This document shows, piece by piece, positions 49,679 through 61,574 of a stretch of 64,000 nucleotides of DNA; within the stretch, counting starts at the first letter, position 1, and every line of letters begins with the position of its first letter. Origin of the DNA: Isoperla grammatica. Its lineage: Eukaryota; Arthropoda; Insecta; Plecoptera; Perlodidae. The notes below the pieces were generated by a model. That model was not told the origin of the DNA, did no database searches, and saw nothing but the letters and a program-made list of their open reading frames with translations. The translations under genes were made by a program, and so were the position numbers. The stretch covers positions 39,821,919-39,885,918 of the forward strand of contig OX246745.1 of NCBI GenBank assembly GCA_945910005.1, written 5' to 3'.

Positions 49679-50879
49679 CTCTAAGAGAATTTATAATTTT
49701 GTTGTAACCCTCCCCCCCCCCGCATTTATTTCAGCACTGACAAAAATTATAGCCAGCCATCGTGGTTAAACCATTAAACGATACAATCCTCAGTTGTTAA
49801 TGTAAGCAAGATTTAGACCCCCCACATAACATCTAATCAATATTGTGTTATGCACGGATTTATGAACTTTGCTGGGTTTGAAAAAGTAATTGGCCTATTT
49901 TGAGCCACAATTACATTTGTTTTAAATCAGAAATTCCTTATTATGACAAATTACAATTTGTTGTTGAAAAGAATCTTTGGGTCAGTCACAGTGGTGCAGT
50001 CATCATCAGTAGTTTGTCCAGTATGGCTTTCCGCCACTGTTCTGAAGAATTGCCTCTATATAATCTATGTTAGGCCTATATGTTTTATCGACAGTAATCA
50101 GTATAATTCTTGAGACTGCTGGGCATTACACAATATATCAAAAAGTACAAATTATAAGATGGTCATGTTATAGCTAAACGAATTTGCGAACGCATTTTAT
50201 TTTTTAACTCGTGTTTATAATTTAGTCATTCGTAGTACTAAAGTATTAATGGTTAGCGAGGCTATAGCTCCCAAAAGCCAGTCGGCAGTCGGGCACGTGT
50301 ACACCTGAAATAAAGATAATCCGTTAGTCCGCCATGTTTACAGAGAGGGAATGAAGTGAGTCCGGCATCTTGTGACGCGGGGCGCCTGCACAATTCCATT
50401 TCCCCCCTCGCGCAGCCAGGGCACTTCAAGCTTTTCCACGCTTCAGTGTTGTCGTGCTAAATTATTCCACGCTAAAGGAGGGTTTGAAACCATCTAACGT
50501 TCTCCAGTACGAAATAGCCTTCATTGTGCGTAATACCATGATATCGTGTCCGCGTGAAGCTAACAGTGACGTGCGTTGCAGTCCCGCGTTCTATCATTCC
50601 AACACTATACCATTCCAACATCCTGGCTGGCATGAAAACAAAGCATAGCAAGCCAAAATAGTATTTCACTATTTTATCAATACACCATAAGTAGCACGAA
50701 GTGGTGGTGATAATGATACTTGATATCCTGCGTGATTCACAGTCATACCACGAGGTTCTAAGAAATGACACATTCATTGTTTTCTACGCACTTGTTTTGT
50801 ATGACACGGTTTACGAACAAATGTGTAGGCACATGAAAATCAAGCGTAGGATACATTCAACGTTATTGAATAGACTACT

Positions 50880-51085
50880 TTAGGAAAACGCTCCGCGTTG
50901 CCAGATGAGCTATTTTGTTTTAAATAAATCCAACAAATTATTTGCATATCATATAGCGCTTAACAAAAATATACCTTTATAATAAACATAAATATTTTTT
51001 ACAAGATGGCGGTTTAGCTTACAACCTTGGAACTTGTGTATATTATTTCTCGACATGTTGCCAATAATTGCACGAAATATTGCCC
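50880..51085. repeat. Dispersed repeat, inverted relative of 2410-2620
   Basis: Carries AAAACGCTCCGCGTTGC, ACAAGATGGCGGTTTAG and GCCAATAATTGCACGAAATA in inverted order relative to the copy at 2410. Confidence 0.65.
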
Positions 51086-51265
51086 CCCCCCCCCCCCTTG
51101 TATCAACTACTGCTACTACTACCTTCATTATAATTACCAATTTATTTTAAAATGCAAACAAATTGTGTTAAACACTGTGATTGTGTATTTAAATTGAAAA
51201 CAAAGAAACAATCTTCAAACGTGTTTGTAAATGTAGATAGCTCAAAACTTTGTTAGATGTAGATC

Positions 51266-51816
51266 CAGTGGTGTATTCCTAAAATATAAGGTGCCTGGGC
51301 GGTCGAATTTACGTGTGTACTTGGGGGGGGGGGGGGGGGGGGGGGGTAATTTAAGGGGGTGAAAAACGATGTTTCAGAAATCGAACGGGGTTAAAGAACT
51401 TGAGGGGACGTTTTTGAGCAAAAATTCAGCGGCCACACATGTATTTAGAATTTTCTTTTGGATTTTCGATGTTTATTAGCCCCTTAGTGTTGTCTGTCAG
51501 ACAGAACAATGGAATCGGACGCTTTTAATTATCCACAAGGAGTCCTAACAATTTGTCAAATTTTATACCTGCAACAAAAACCTATTTCTTCTGTCCATCG
51601 TTTCGAAGCTATGTATATTTGGTCATGCGCATTTTTGCTACTCTAATTTTAGAACATTTTTTTATTACGCCTGGCTGTTCTTTGTTTAGCAATGTAGGAC
51701 TTCGTGTATGTATTGTAATGATATAATATGGGCTGTGGACTGTTAAAAAGCACCTGGGCTAGCCCAGCCTCCAAATAAAAGTGCCCAGGCGGCGCCCAGG
51801 CTCGAATACACCACTG
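51266..51816. mobile_element. hAT-type non-autonomous element, 551 bp, in ovo intron 1
   Basis: Termini CAGTGGTGTATTC at both ends (inverted), with the exact 8-bp duplication TGTAGATC (51258-51265, 51817-51824). GCCTGGGC and CCCAGGC motifs repeat near the ends, and a G homopolymer of over 20 bases lies near the left end. Confidence 0.9.
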
Positions 51817-51824
51817 TGTAGATC

Positions 51825-54250
51825 TAGTGGTATTGCCAGGGGTGCTTCAGCCCCTGAGCACCCACATACTCAGCGTTCCTGAGTGTGGGGGAGGGGGGTC
51901 AATTGCCCCCCCCCCGTTGTAATGGGCCTGTTCCTATGGTCACCGTGAACGCATGCCATCGTGAGTAAGTCAGAATAAGAATTAGGTATGAATTAGTCAG
52001 AATTTAATTTAACGAAAGTATGTCGTAGAAGAATGTTTATATTGTACGAGACTAGAAAACGACAAATCGAAAAAAAACACGTTGTTTGAATTTAAAAATT
52101 TCAGCCGGGCCATTTAGATACTGTCGCTAAGATTTTTTAAAACTAGTTCTTAACATTTCAATGTGATGACAATGGATCGACTTCAATTTTCCCGAAACAT
52201 GATATGAAACCGACATTGCCATTTAAGGAGTGGTTTTCGTTGGCGGTTGCTCTCTGTGTGTCTTGAATGCTCTTCGCCAAGCAAGCGTTGTGTGCTCGGG
52301 CTCACTTGGAGGACACTTCATGGACCACAGCGTCGTCGCTTAATTGGGAACCATTCAAAGGAAACAGCCGCTCATACTGAAACCGCACGAAATTACTACT
52401 TTTTTAAATGCTACACAGCATCGAAAATGTGAAAACTGGATTCAATTTGGGCTCGAATAAACTGAATACTGTTTAAAACGTGTCATATTAGTATGGTTGT
52501 TCATTAGTATGGTTGTTCATTTAATTTTTGTATATATATATATAAGTCGATTTGAAATACTATCCCTGAGAATAACAATATTTCATATATTACATATTTA
52601 TTAGCCCTTACGATTACAAACACAAATTGAGCCCAGATTTCATTTTTCTAATATGGTGTAGCACTATTGAGATTTGTTTAAAACCGGTAATTTCGCGCGG
52701 TATTCACTTTTGGTGGTAGCATTTCACTTAGGTACACCCCTATCTTGTGGTGTAGCAATATGGCTGCTGATTGGTGCTGATTGGCTGGTGATTGCTGTGT
52801 GCTCATAGATTTGATAGAAACTAGATAATAACAAGACAAGCGTACAAGGGAAGTGAGGTTTCGGTCCTAACTCCTAACCCTTAATTTATGTCAGTTGGCG
52901 GCTGTAGAGTGTAGAAGCCAGAAGCCCCCCCCCCCCCCAAATGCTTTCGTGCATTGATTATTTCTCTACGATGAGAGTAAAATGTTTCCTTCCATTTGGA
53001 GACCCACGTTTTGCAGAAAGTAATTAACTGAAAGAAAAATATTCTCGTCTTGTGGCGTCACCACTAATATTGTCTTATTTGACCTTGTCTTGGTAGAATC
53101 ACGTTCTCCTTGCGGGCTATGCTTGTGTGCACTGTTGTTCCCGTGAGATGGTCTACCTGCCTGGCCCCCACCCGCGTCCTGGGAACACTGGCCGACGACT
53201 TTCCCTCAATCTCCTACTTCTTACAAAATAAATAAAAGTGAAACGCGGTTAGTGCTTGGGTTCTTGGGGTAGGTTGTAAAAATACTGGGTGCAGGTATGG
53301 GGAGACAAAGTTCCGCCTCTATTGTTAAGCCTTAACCCTTCTGGTGATGGTGCCCTTGACCGCGGGGTAGACGAGTTGTTTGTTCGGTCTTCCGTCACTG
53401 CGTGGCTGGTTTAGATTAACGGCATCCCATCCTCCAGCATATAATACTGTGTCTCAGCTAACTGCACTACAATTATTCAGATTTTCCTTGCATTTACGAC
53501 TTAGCTAGCTAGCTAGAGTCAGAAAGACAAACAAAGCCATCTTTACCTGTTTAGAACATCAACAGGTTCCGACCACGGCACACAGTAACGCCTTCCCATG
53601 TAAAGTAGAAGCGGAAACTCCCAGACAACTTTGTAACGCGATGAAATAATTTAAAACTCGAATTGATGGATGTTGTTTAATAGATATATTTTTTAAGTGC
53701 GGACTGACTTCGGCTTAGTGTAGCAAGCAACTACTCGTCAAATGCGAGAATAATATTTACATACGTATAACGGACACTTCACGGCTGTACAATGGGGGAT
53801 TACATTCCTTCTGATCGATGCGTTTTAGCTTTTAGTTAATTGTTTTAAAGTGTTACCTTCATCTGCAGTGTGGGGGCGGGGCAATCGTTACAAACATATT
53901 CTCGTTTTGGGGCTACCCTTGGAAACGTTTAGCATTGTGCCGTCGCTCATGAGTGTATTTGAGCACGTTTACTGATGAACCATCAACACGAAGGACGAAT
54001 TTTTAATAATAATGGCGATAATAATGCTGCGGGCAGCTTGTATGTAAGATGAGCCGTGCGTGCATCTCGACAAAATGGCGGTGTATTGTCGTGATATGCC
54101 CGGGAGAAGGAGAGCCGTAACCGAGAGTGAGGTTGTTAGTTGTAATGCTCCACCTGTTTTCTTCTACCAGAGAACAGCTAGCCACGTAACAGCGGTAACC
54201 GGCTGGTTGCGTTTACCTCACCGTGAGGGGTCACCTTGAATATATACAAG
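51825..54250. other. Intronic DNA, no gene recognised
   Basis: Includes CAGGGGTGCTTCAGCCCC at 51838 (transposon-end-like). A diverged relative of the 48-bp array unit and its flank is at 52653-52725. A C-run lies at 52926-52940. Nothing coding. Confidence 0.45.
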
Positions 54251-54313
54251 ATGGCCGACGAATACAAATTCCTGAGTGTCTTCAGAAAATACGCCGAGGA
54301 GTGGGGGAAGTGA
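54251..54313 (+). other. Short open reading frame, 20 codons
   Basis: CAAGATGGCC start context, reading MADEYKFLSVFRKYAEEWGK and then TGA. Lies in ovo intron 1. Could be an alternative first exon, a micropeptide or chance; no homology recognised. Confidence 0.15.
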
Positions 54314-54784
54314 ACTTGAAGAGGATTCCTTTGGTTCAACCTGTAGCTTCAAAGCAAAACCGTTTCCTCTCTTTATATTCTCTACGCTAGAAAATGAAAT
54401 CCGAGCGAAGAAATGTGAACAATGGACGTATGAAAAGACGATGTCGTTTATGTCGTTACGTGAACGAAATCCCAACTAGTCCTAATAAGAGCATTTTGTG
54501 CGGGGAAGTTCTGGAATCCGTGAGTTATTCCCGCTTCGAATTCCTACATGTACATTTCTGTCTGTTATATGGAAAAGCGTTGTATACTCGCCTCGTCTTT
54601 ATAAACACGCGTACTGTACGCATTAGTTTCTGGTTATCATACTGCCTACTAAATACTTGGTGCTGGGTGTTGAGGATATTAAAATAAGTTCGGCAATTTA
54701 GCTCCTCTAAACACGGTATTTCCAAGTGTAGAACTTACCATCTTATTTATAGCAAGAAAATACAAGTAAGTGTGTTTACACAAG

Positions 54785-54937
54785 CAGGGCCTTGATTCTC
54801 TATGGTCAACGATAAGGTGATCACCGGTTTCGGTCGTTATGAGAAGGCTGTGACCCAATCACAGCCATCCATTCGCCTTCCGTAACGACAGAAACCGGTG
54901 ATCACCTTATCGTTGACCATAGAGAATCAAGGCCCAG
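54785..54937. mobile_element. Near-palindromic hairpin MITE, 153 bp, in ovo intron 1
   Basis: The two arms of about 45-60 bp are almost perfectly complementary, sharing TTGATTCTCTATGGTCAACG and then GATAAGGTGATCACCGGTTTC. Subterminal sequence is shared with the MITE at 20055. No clear target duplication. Confidence 0.82.
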
Positions 54938-54992
54938 GACTCGCGAACTATCAATATCTTCATTACCCGTGATTTATAACTTGTTTTCTCGT

Positions 54993-55331
54993 TGGTAACC
55001 ACTCTTCTGCCACGGAGTAGCGGGGTAGTCATAACACCCCATGGTTGACCACTCTTCTGCTTGGTGGTTGCCACGGAGTAGCGGGGTAGTCATAACACCC
55101 CATGGTTGACCACTCTTCTGCTTGGTGGTTGCCACGGAGTAGCGGGGTAGTCATAACACCCCATGGTTGACCACTCTTCTGCTTGGTGGTTGCCACGGAG
55201 TAGCGGGGTAGTCTTAACACCCCATGGTTGACCACTCTTCTGCTTGGTGGTTGCCACGGAGTAGCGGGGTAGTCTTAACACCCCATGGTTGACCACTCTT
55301 CTGCTTGGTGGTTGCCACGGAGTAGCGGGGC
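54993..55331. repeat. 61-bp minisatellite, ~5.5 copies
   Basis: Unit CCATGGTTGACCACTCTTCT plus 41 bases; CATAACACC in the first units, CTTAACACC in the later ones. Confidence 0.93.
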
Positions 55332-55809
55332 TTATGTCGGCCTGATGGTTGACCACCGCCCATGCCCAAACACCCCTGGATGACCGGACACGATCGCGGA
55401 AGTTCACTGAAAAAGTGTACATACACAATTCGCATCACGATTGAATATTCCAACGTGTGGTACTGTCTAACTTCCGGCCAGATCAATGCTAAAATGTTCT
55501 GCTATACTTCCGGAAGGGGTCCGGAAACGCAGTTTGTGACGTCGGCCTCAGCTTTGACTACTAAATACACTGGAACTGTTTCGAGACAAAAATAGGCCTA
55601 CTAATAGTTAGTGGAGAGCAATTAAATGTAAAACTACATTTTTATTTATTTTACTCTCATTCCAGTTTAGTGGAGGCGTGTAGCATAATGGATACTGAGA
55701 AACAATAACAATACCTTTACGAGGAGGGAAATACATGAGTCAGACCACTGACAGAGACAACATAAAAACGAGAAAATATTGAAATAACATCAACTAGAAT
55801 AAAAGAAAA

Positions 55810-56013
55810 CAGTTATAATACCTACCGCACGAATGTCTAAAACAAGTCCAACTGCGGAGAGTCAGGGAAAGGGAGAAGACAGTTACAATACCTACCGCAC
55901 GAATGTCTAAAACAAGTCCAACTGCGGAGAGTCAGGGAAAGGGAGAAGACAGTTACAATACCTACCGCACGAATGTCTAAAACAAGTCCAACTGCGGAGA
56001 GTCAGGGAAAGGG
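55810..56013. repeat. 70-bp tandem repeat, 3 copies
   Basis: Starts at 55810, 55880 and 55950 (CAGTTAYAATACCTACCGCA...), virtually identical. Confidence 0.95.
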
Positions 56014-57756
56014 ATCAAAAGTCAAGTGGTATTCAAAGGGTGGGACGCATGAGGAGCAAAGCCACCACCTATTAAATAAGCAATTTGAAAATCATCGGAA
56101 ATAATAATAATGAAAAATATTGTCCGGAAGCACGTTGCACATAAGGTAACTTTTCTTCCCATAGAATTACACAATTTGTTTTCAATGAATATTACCTCCA
56201 AACGAAAGGCCAGGTTAGTCAGTAATTACAAAAAACGTTCAAATTTCTGTCGAGCTAGGGCGTACTTCCAATGAACTGCTAGAAATAGGGGCGCGATCAC
56301 TGTACTTTTCGTTCACGTTAACGCAATACCCAGTTGATCATTTATTTATTTATTTGAGAAATAAGTATTCGAAGAGTTGTATTGCAAGTCAAGCTGATTT
56401 GTTTGCAAGCTACATGAAACCCATTTCTTGCTTTTAACAATATTCGAAAACAATATTTAAAAAAAACTTCATCACCGGACATACAGATATACGCCAAGTT
56501 TTCATCTGTGATAGATCATCGACCACTTTACAGTCTATACTGCCCCTCGGGTAGATTGTAAGAACATTACGTCACGTCGACAAGATTCTCATGCTGTCTT
56601 GTTTAGTCTAATTCGTGGGATAACGAGTCAACGGAGAAATTATATTGTTATAAAGAAGCCCTACAATAGTGTCAGTTCTCCCATTTTTCACCGTTTTTTT
56701 TTTATCCGGAAATAATATAGGTCTAGCAAGAAATGACGAAACAAAATTAAAACGATAGGGAAAGGTGGTGAAATGAAAACCACGATTAGGATAGAAATGA
56801 AAATTAGCAACATTAAATAATATATAGATTGCCAAATGATATCATCCCGATTAGCCTCATAGCCAAATAATCAGACTTGCATATCCCAAATAGCATTATC
56901 ATCGAATTATCAATACCGCTGCCCTAATCATGTTTACTGTTGCGCGCCTGCGCGATATCATAGTCGTTAATCATTCATATCACACACAATTGAAGAACTA
57001 TTGATATTCAAGTGGTTTCGTTACAACTTAATATGTTTTGAAAAACATATTTGCTTATATTATAATAAATATAGTCGTTATTTTTGCTCAGTTTGGCATC
57101 GAGAATAACAATTTAACCGGTGACAATAATATAATGTTTATCACGTGGTATGTAGGCCTAGTTCTTGAGATATGACTGGTTTTAATATATTGAAAATACC
57201 CGTACCGCGTATGTGCAAGCTGTTGCCTAGCAACTATTAGTATGCACTAAATGCTAGTTACTTGTTCATCACGAGTTTAAAAGTCGCATTCTCTCCTCCA
57301 ATAAAGCGGTTTGTTCAAGGTAATCCCCACTCGAACCTTCGTTTAATTGCCTTAGCAATCACTTGCCTGGTAACTAGGTAACCGGCGTTTGAACCAAGCA
57401 AAACACCCCTAACATCATGTTTTACAATTACAAGGGTGTGGCTGACGACGCACTTGCTCACTTGTTTTATCTCACTCGCGTGGGCCAACTATGTGTTGGA
57501 ATCATGTCCCTGCATAGCAAACCAGCGCACCGACCAAATCGCTACCTTGCCGTTGCATACATTAATTACCTGTCTTCAATTAACAAGCGTAACTCCAATA
57601 TGGCTTTGTTGACCTTTTAAGAACACTTGGCGCTCGGAGAATTGAAGGCTAGGCTAGGAGAGGTAGGAAGTTGCGTTGCGGACAGGCCCAAATTCAGAAT
57701 TGTAAGTTATGTCATGGTGGTTTGAAGGTCAGCCATTTTGTTGTAGGTAGCAGAGC
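56014..57756. other. Intronic DNA, no gene recognised
   Basis: AT-rich, no repeats or coding signal that I can support. Confidence 0.45.
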
Positions 57757-59990
57757 CTGCCTAGTGCATGACGCGGAGCAATAGGACAACTAGACGCACA
57801 AGTTGGGGGAGTCCTAGTGTATGACGCGGAGCACTAGGACAACTAGACGCACAATTTGGGGGAGTCCTAGTGCATGACGCGGAGCAATAGGACAACTAGA
57901 CGCACAAGTTGGGGGAGTCCTAGTGCATGACGCGGAGCACTAGGACAACTAGACGCACAAGTTGGGGGAGTCCTAGTGCATGACGCGGAGCACTAGGACA
58001 ACTAGACGACAAGTTGGGGGAGTCCTAGTGCATGACGCGGAGCACTAGGACAACTAGACGCACAAGTTGGGGGAGTCCTAGTGTATGACGCGGAGCAATA
58101 GGACAACTAGACGCACAAGTTGGGGGAGTCCTAGTGTATGACGCGGAGCACTAGGACAACTAGACGCACAAGTTGGGGGAGTCCTAGTGTATGACGCGGA
58201 GCAATAGGACAACTAGACGCACAAGTTGGGGGAGTCCTAGTGCATGACGCGGAGCACTAGGACAACTAGACGCACAAGTTGGGGGAGTCCTAGTGCATGA
58301 CGCGGAGCACTAGGACAACTAGACGCACAAGTTGGGGGAGTCCTAGTGCATGACGCGGAGCACTAGGACAACTAGACGACAAGTTGGGGGAGTCCTAGTG
58401 CATGACGCGGAGCACTAGGACAACTAGACGCACAAGTTGGGGGAGTCCTAGTGTATGACGCGGAGCAATAGGACAACTAGACGCACAAGTTGGGGGAGTC
58501 CTAGTGCATGACGCGGAGCACTAGGACAACTAGACGCACAAGTTGGGGGAGTCCTAGTGCATGACGCGGAGCACTAGGACAACTAGACGCACAAGTTGGG
58601 GGAGTCCTAGTGTATGACGCGGATAGCAATAGGACAACTAGACGCACAAGTTGGGGGAGTCCTAGTGCATGACGCGGAGCACTAGGACAACTAGACGCAC
58701 AAGTTAGGGGAGTCCTAGTGTATGACGCGGATAGCAATAGGACAACTAGACGCACAAGTTGGGAGAGTCCTAGTGCATGACGCGGAGCAATAGGACAACT
58801 AGACGCACAAGTTGGGGGAGTCCTAGTGCATGACGCGGAGCACTAGGACAACTAGACGCACAAGTTGGGGGAGTCCTAGTGCATGACGCGGAGCACTAGG
58901 ACAACTAGACGCACAAGTTGGGGGAGTCCTAGTGTATGACGCGGAGCAATAGGACAACTAGACGCACAAGTTGGGGGAGTCCTAGTGCATGACGCGGAGC
59001 ACTAGGACAACTAGACGCACAAGTTGGGGGAGTCCTAGTGCATGACGCGGAGCAATAGGACAACTAGACGCACAAGTTGGGGGAGTCCTAGTGTATGACG
59101 CGGAGCAATAGGACAACTAGACGCACAAGTTGGGGGAGTCCTAGTGTATGACGCGGAGCACTAGGACAACTAGACGCACAAGTTGGGGGAGTCCTAGTGC
59201 ATGACGCGGAGCACTAGGACAACTAGACGACAAGTTGGGGGAGTCCTAGTGCATGACGCGGAGCAATAGGACAACTAGACGCACAAGTTGGGGGAGTCCT
59301 AGTGTATGACGCGGAGCACTAGGACAACTAGACGCACAAGTTGGGGGAGTCCTAGTGCATGACGCGGAGCACTAGGACAACTAGACGACAAGTTGGGGGA
59401 GTCCTAGTGCATGACGCGGAGCACTAGGACAACTAGACGCACAAGTTGGGGGAGTCCTAGTGTATGACGCGGAGCACTAGGACAACTAGACGCACAAGTT
59501 GGGGGAGTCCTAGTGCATGACGCGGAGCACTAGGACAACTAGACGCACAAGTTGGGGGAGTCCTAGTGCATGACGCGGAGCACTAGGACAACTAGACGCA
59601 CAAGTTGGGGGAGTCCTAGTGCATGACGCGGAGCAATAGGACAACTAGACGCACAAGTTGGGGGAGTCCTAGTGCATGACGCGGAGCACTAGGACAACTA
59701 GACGCACAAGTTGGGGGAGTCCTAGTGTATGACGCGGAGCACTAGGACAACTAGACGCACAAGTTGGGGGAGTCCTAGTGCATGACGCGGAGCACTAGGA
59801 CAACTAGACGCACAAGTTGGGGGAGTCCTAGTGCATGACGCGGAGCACTAGGACAACTAGACGCACAAGTTGGGGGAGTCCTAGTGCATGACGCGGAGCA
59901 CTAGGACAACTAGACGCACAAGTTGGGGGAGTCCTAGTGCATGACGCGGAGCACTAGGACTCCCCCATCTTGTGCGCTAGACAACTAGAC
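57757..59990. repeat. 53-bp hairpin minisatellite, ~41 copies, with inverted end
   Basis: Unit CCTAGTGCATGACGCGGAGC plus ACTAGGACAACTAGACGCACAAGTTGGGGGAGT. CCTAGTGC and GCACTAGG form an 8-bp stem with a 10-nt loop in most units. Variants (GTGTATG, GCAATAGG, CGACAAG, GATAGC) recur in blocks about 370 bp apart. At the right end the array flips: GACTCCCCCATCTTGTGCG is the inverse of the unit's tail. Confidence 0.95.
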
Positions 59991-60689
59991 ACACAAGATT
60001 AAGAACCGTCATTTATTTATTGACTTATTGGCATTGCCGTTAGGTCAGTGGCGTAAATAAAACTAGCCCTCCTCCCTCCTCTTTCTTCATCTGATGATAG
60101 CGTCCTTGAAAATGGGTACCTTTGTTGGTAGGATGTGCTTTGTGTTGATGGCTCCGCGCGTTTCATCATCATTATACCAGTATCTGTGACTTGCGTCTGT
60201 TGTTGGGTAAATGCCAAATCCAAAACAACTTGATGTATTTATTAAAAACCAGAGGAAAGATTACCACTACCGTAATATTAAAAGCGCGCAAAGTTACCGT
60301 TTTTAATAATACCACAGTAATGCTAGACCACATCGAAAAAGTGTAAACCGGGATTAATTTAGGTTTGTATAAATAATGAGCGTACAAAATAATTGTAGTA
60401 TTGTAATTATCAGCGTTGGCATTTTAATGTGTAATTATTAGACTATGCTAATAATAAATATAAGACCGTTTTTAACAGTTTTCAATTCTTTCAAACCCAA
60501 ATTAAAGCTGGTTAATTTTTTTATTGATGTTTTGATGTTTATTGATTGTTTTTTGGTGTACTACTCAATTGGATAACTCCATTTTAATTGATGGCCATTG
60601 TTGTTGTTATCGAGGATAACGATGACAAACTAACAACAAGGTATTAGTTTGTAACTCTTGATAAGGTAAAAAGCTTTGATGGTTTAATT

Positions 60690-61010
60690 TCTTGTGGAGT
60701 TGCCCAAGGCTCAGTCCTAGGCCCCATACTATTTCTCGTTTACATTAATGATATATGTGAATTGCATATTCGAGGTTTATTGAAATATTTTGCGGATGAT
60801 AAAGATTTATTTTACTATAGATCTTAGATCTTCTTCTTTCTTCTTAGATTAGATCTTAGATGTTAGACGTAATAGTAAACATTTTAACAGAGTTAATTAC
60901 AATGCAATTTTAACAATCAATGGTCATCAAATTCTACTTTTGGACCATTTTAAGTACCTAGGCCTAGGTTTAATTATAGAAGATAATTTGAAATGGAACT
61001 TACACATGCC
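60690..61010 (+). pseudogene. Degenerate LINE reverse transcriptase fragment
   Basis: In one frame it reads GVAQGSVLGPILFLVYINDI and then YFADD (60693-60820), two core motifs of a non-LTR reverse transcriptase. After a frame break it has a FKYLGLGLIIEDNLKWNLH-like stretch (about 60940-61010). The Pro of the usual PQGS is Ala. Many stops and shifts surround it; it is a dead fragment in ovo intron 1, different from the LINE at 10.8 kb. Confidence 0.75.
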
Positions 61011-61574
61011 AGCAATCTGAACTAATAGCTCCAATTGCTGGTATAAGGGGTTATCAGGTATTCTAAATATTCTCTACATTCAAGTCTGTGTACTATTCTT
61101 TCATTCATTCTCATCTGCTGTATCTCAATGCCGTAAGGGGCACCTCTCCCAAAAGTAAAATAAAATACCTAAATACAATCCAGAATAGACCAATAAGAAA
61201 TACTTTCAACTTTTATCGCATAGATATGTAGAAGTATGAAATTTTACCAGTGTTACCAATGATTTGATAGAAGTATAATATCTTTTTTGACATATGAAAC
61301 TGAATGCATATTTTTCTAAATGTGGTGGGCTAAAAATTTTTTTGAAATAATTTTTTTAATACGAATGTTGTATACATTTATGATGTTATGTAAAGTATGC
61401 AGGATAGGTAATTATACGTGTGTGTGTGTGTGTTTGTTTGTGCCACTTTACCATGTGGTCCATCAACTGTCCTTTGACCTTTGCCACATAATAATCGGGG
61501 AAGAATCAATAAAATTCAATAACTAAATATTGCTCACATGTCCACCATGAGCTGACAACATGCTTTGTTTCCAG

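Larger units (their letters stand above)
39336..61574 (+). other. ovo: ovo intron 1 (22.2 kb)
   Basis: Starts GTAAGT and ends TTTCCAG. It holds two large minisatellites (44.37-45.69 kb and 57.76-59.96 kb), smaller arrays (48.6, 55.0 and 55.8 kb), two hAT-type elements (49.3 and 51.3 kb), a hairpin MITE (54.8 kb), a palindromic repeat cluster (47.2-48.5 kb) and a degenerate reverse-transcriptase fragment (60.7-61 kb). Enhancers are expected in an ovo intron by analogy with Drosophila, but none can be identified by eye. Confidence 0.85.

Noticed and set aside
60046..60140. Complete hAT element starting CAGTGGCGTAAATA
   Set aside because: No inverted right end or 8-bp duplication could be found, so only the terminus-like start is noted.
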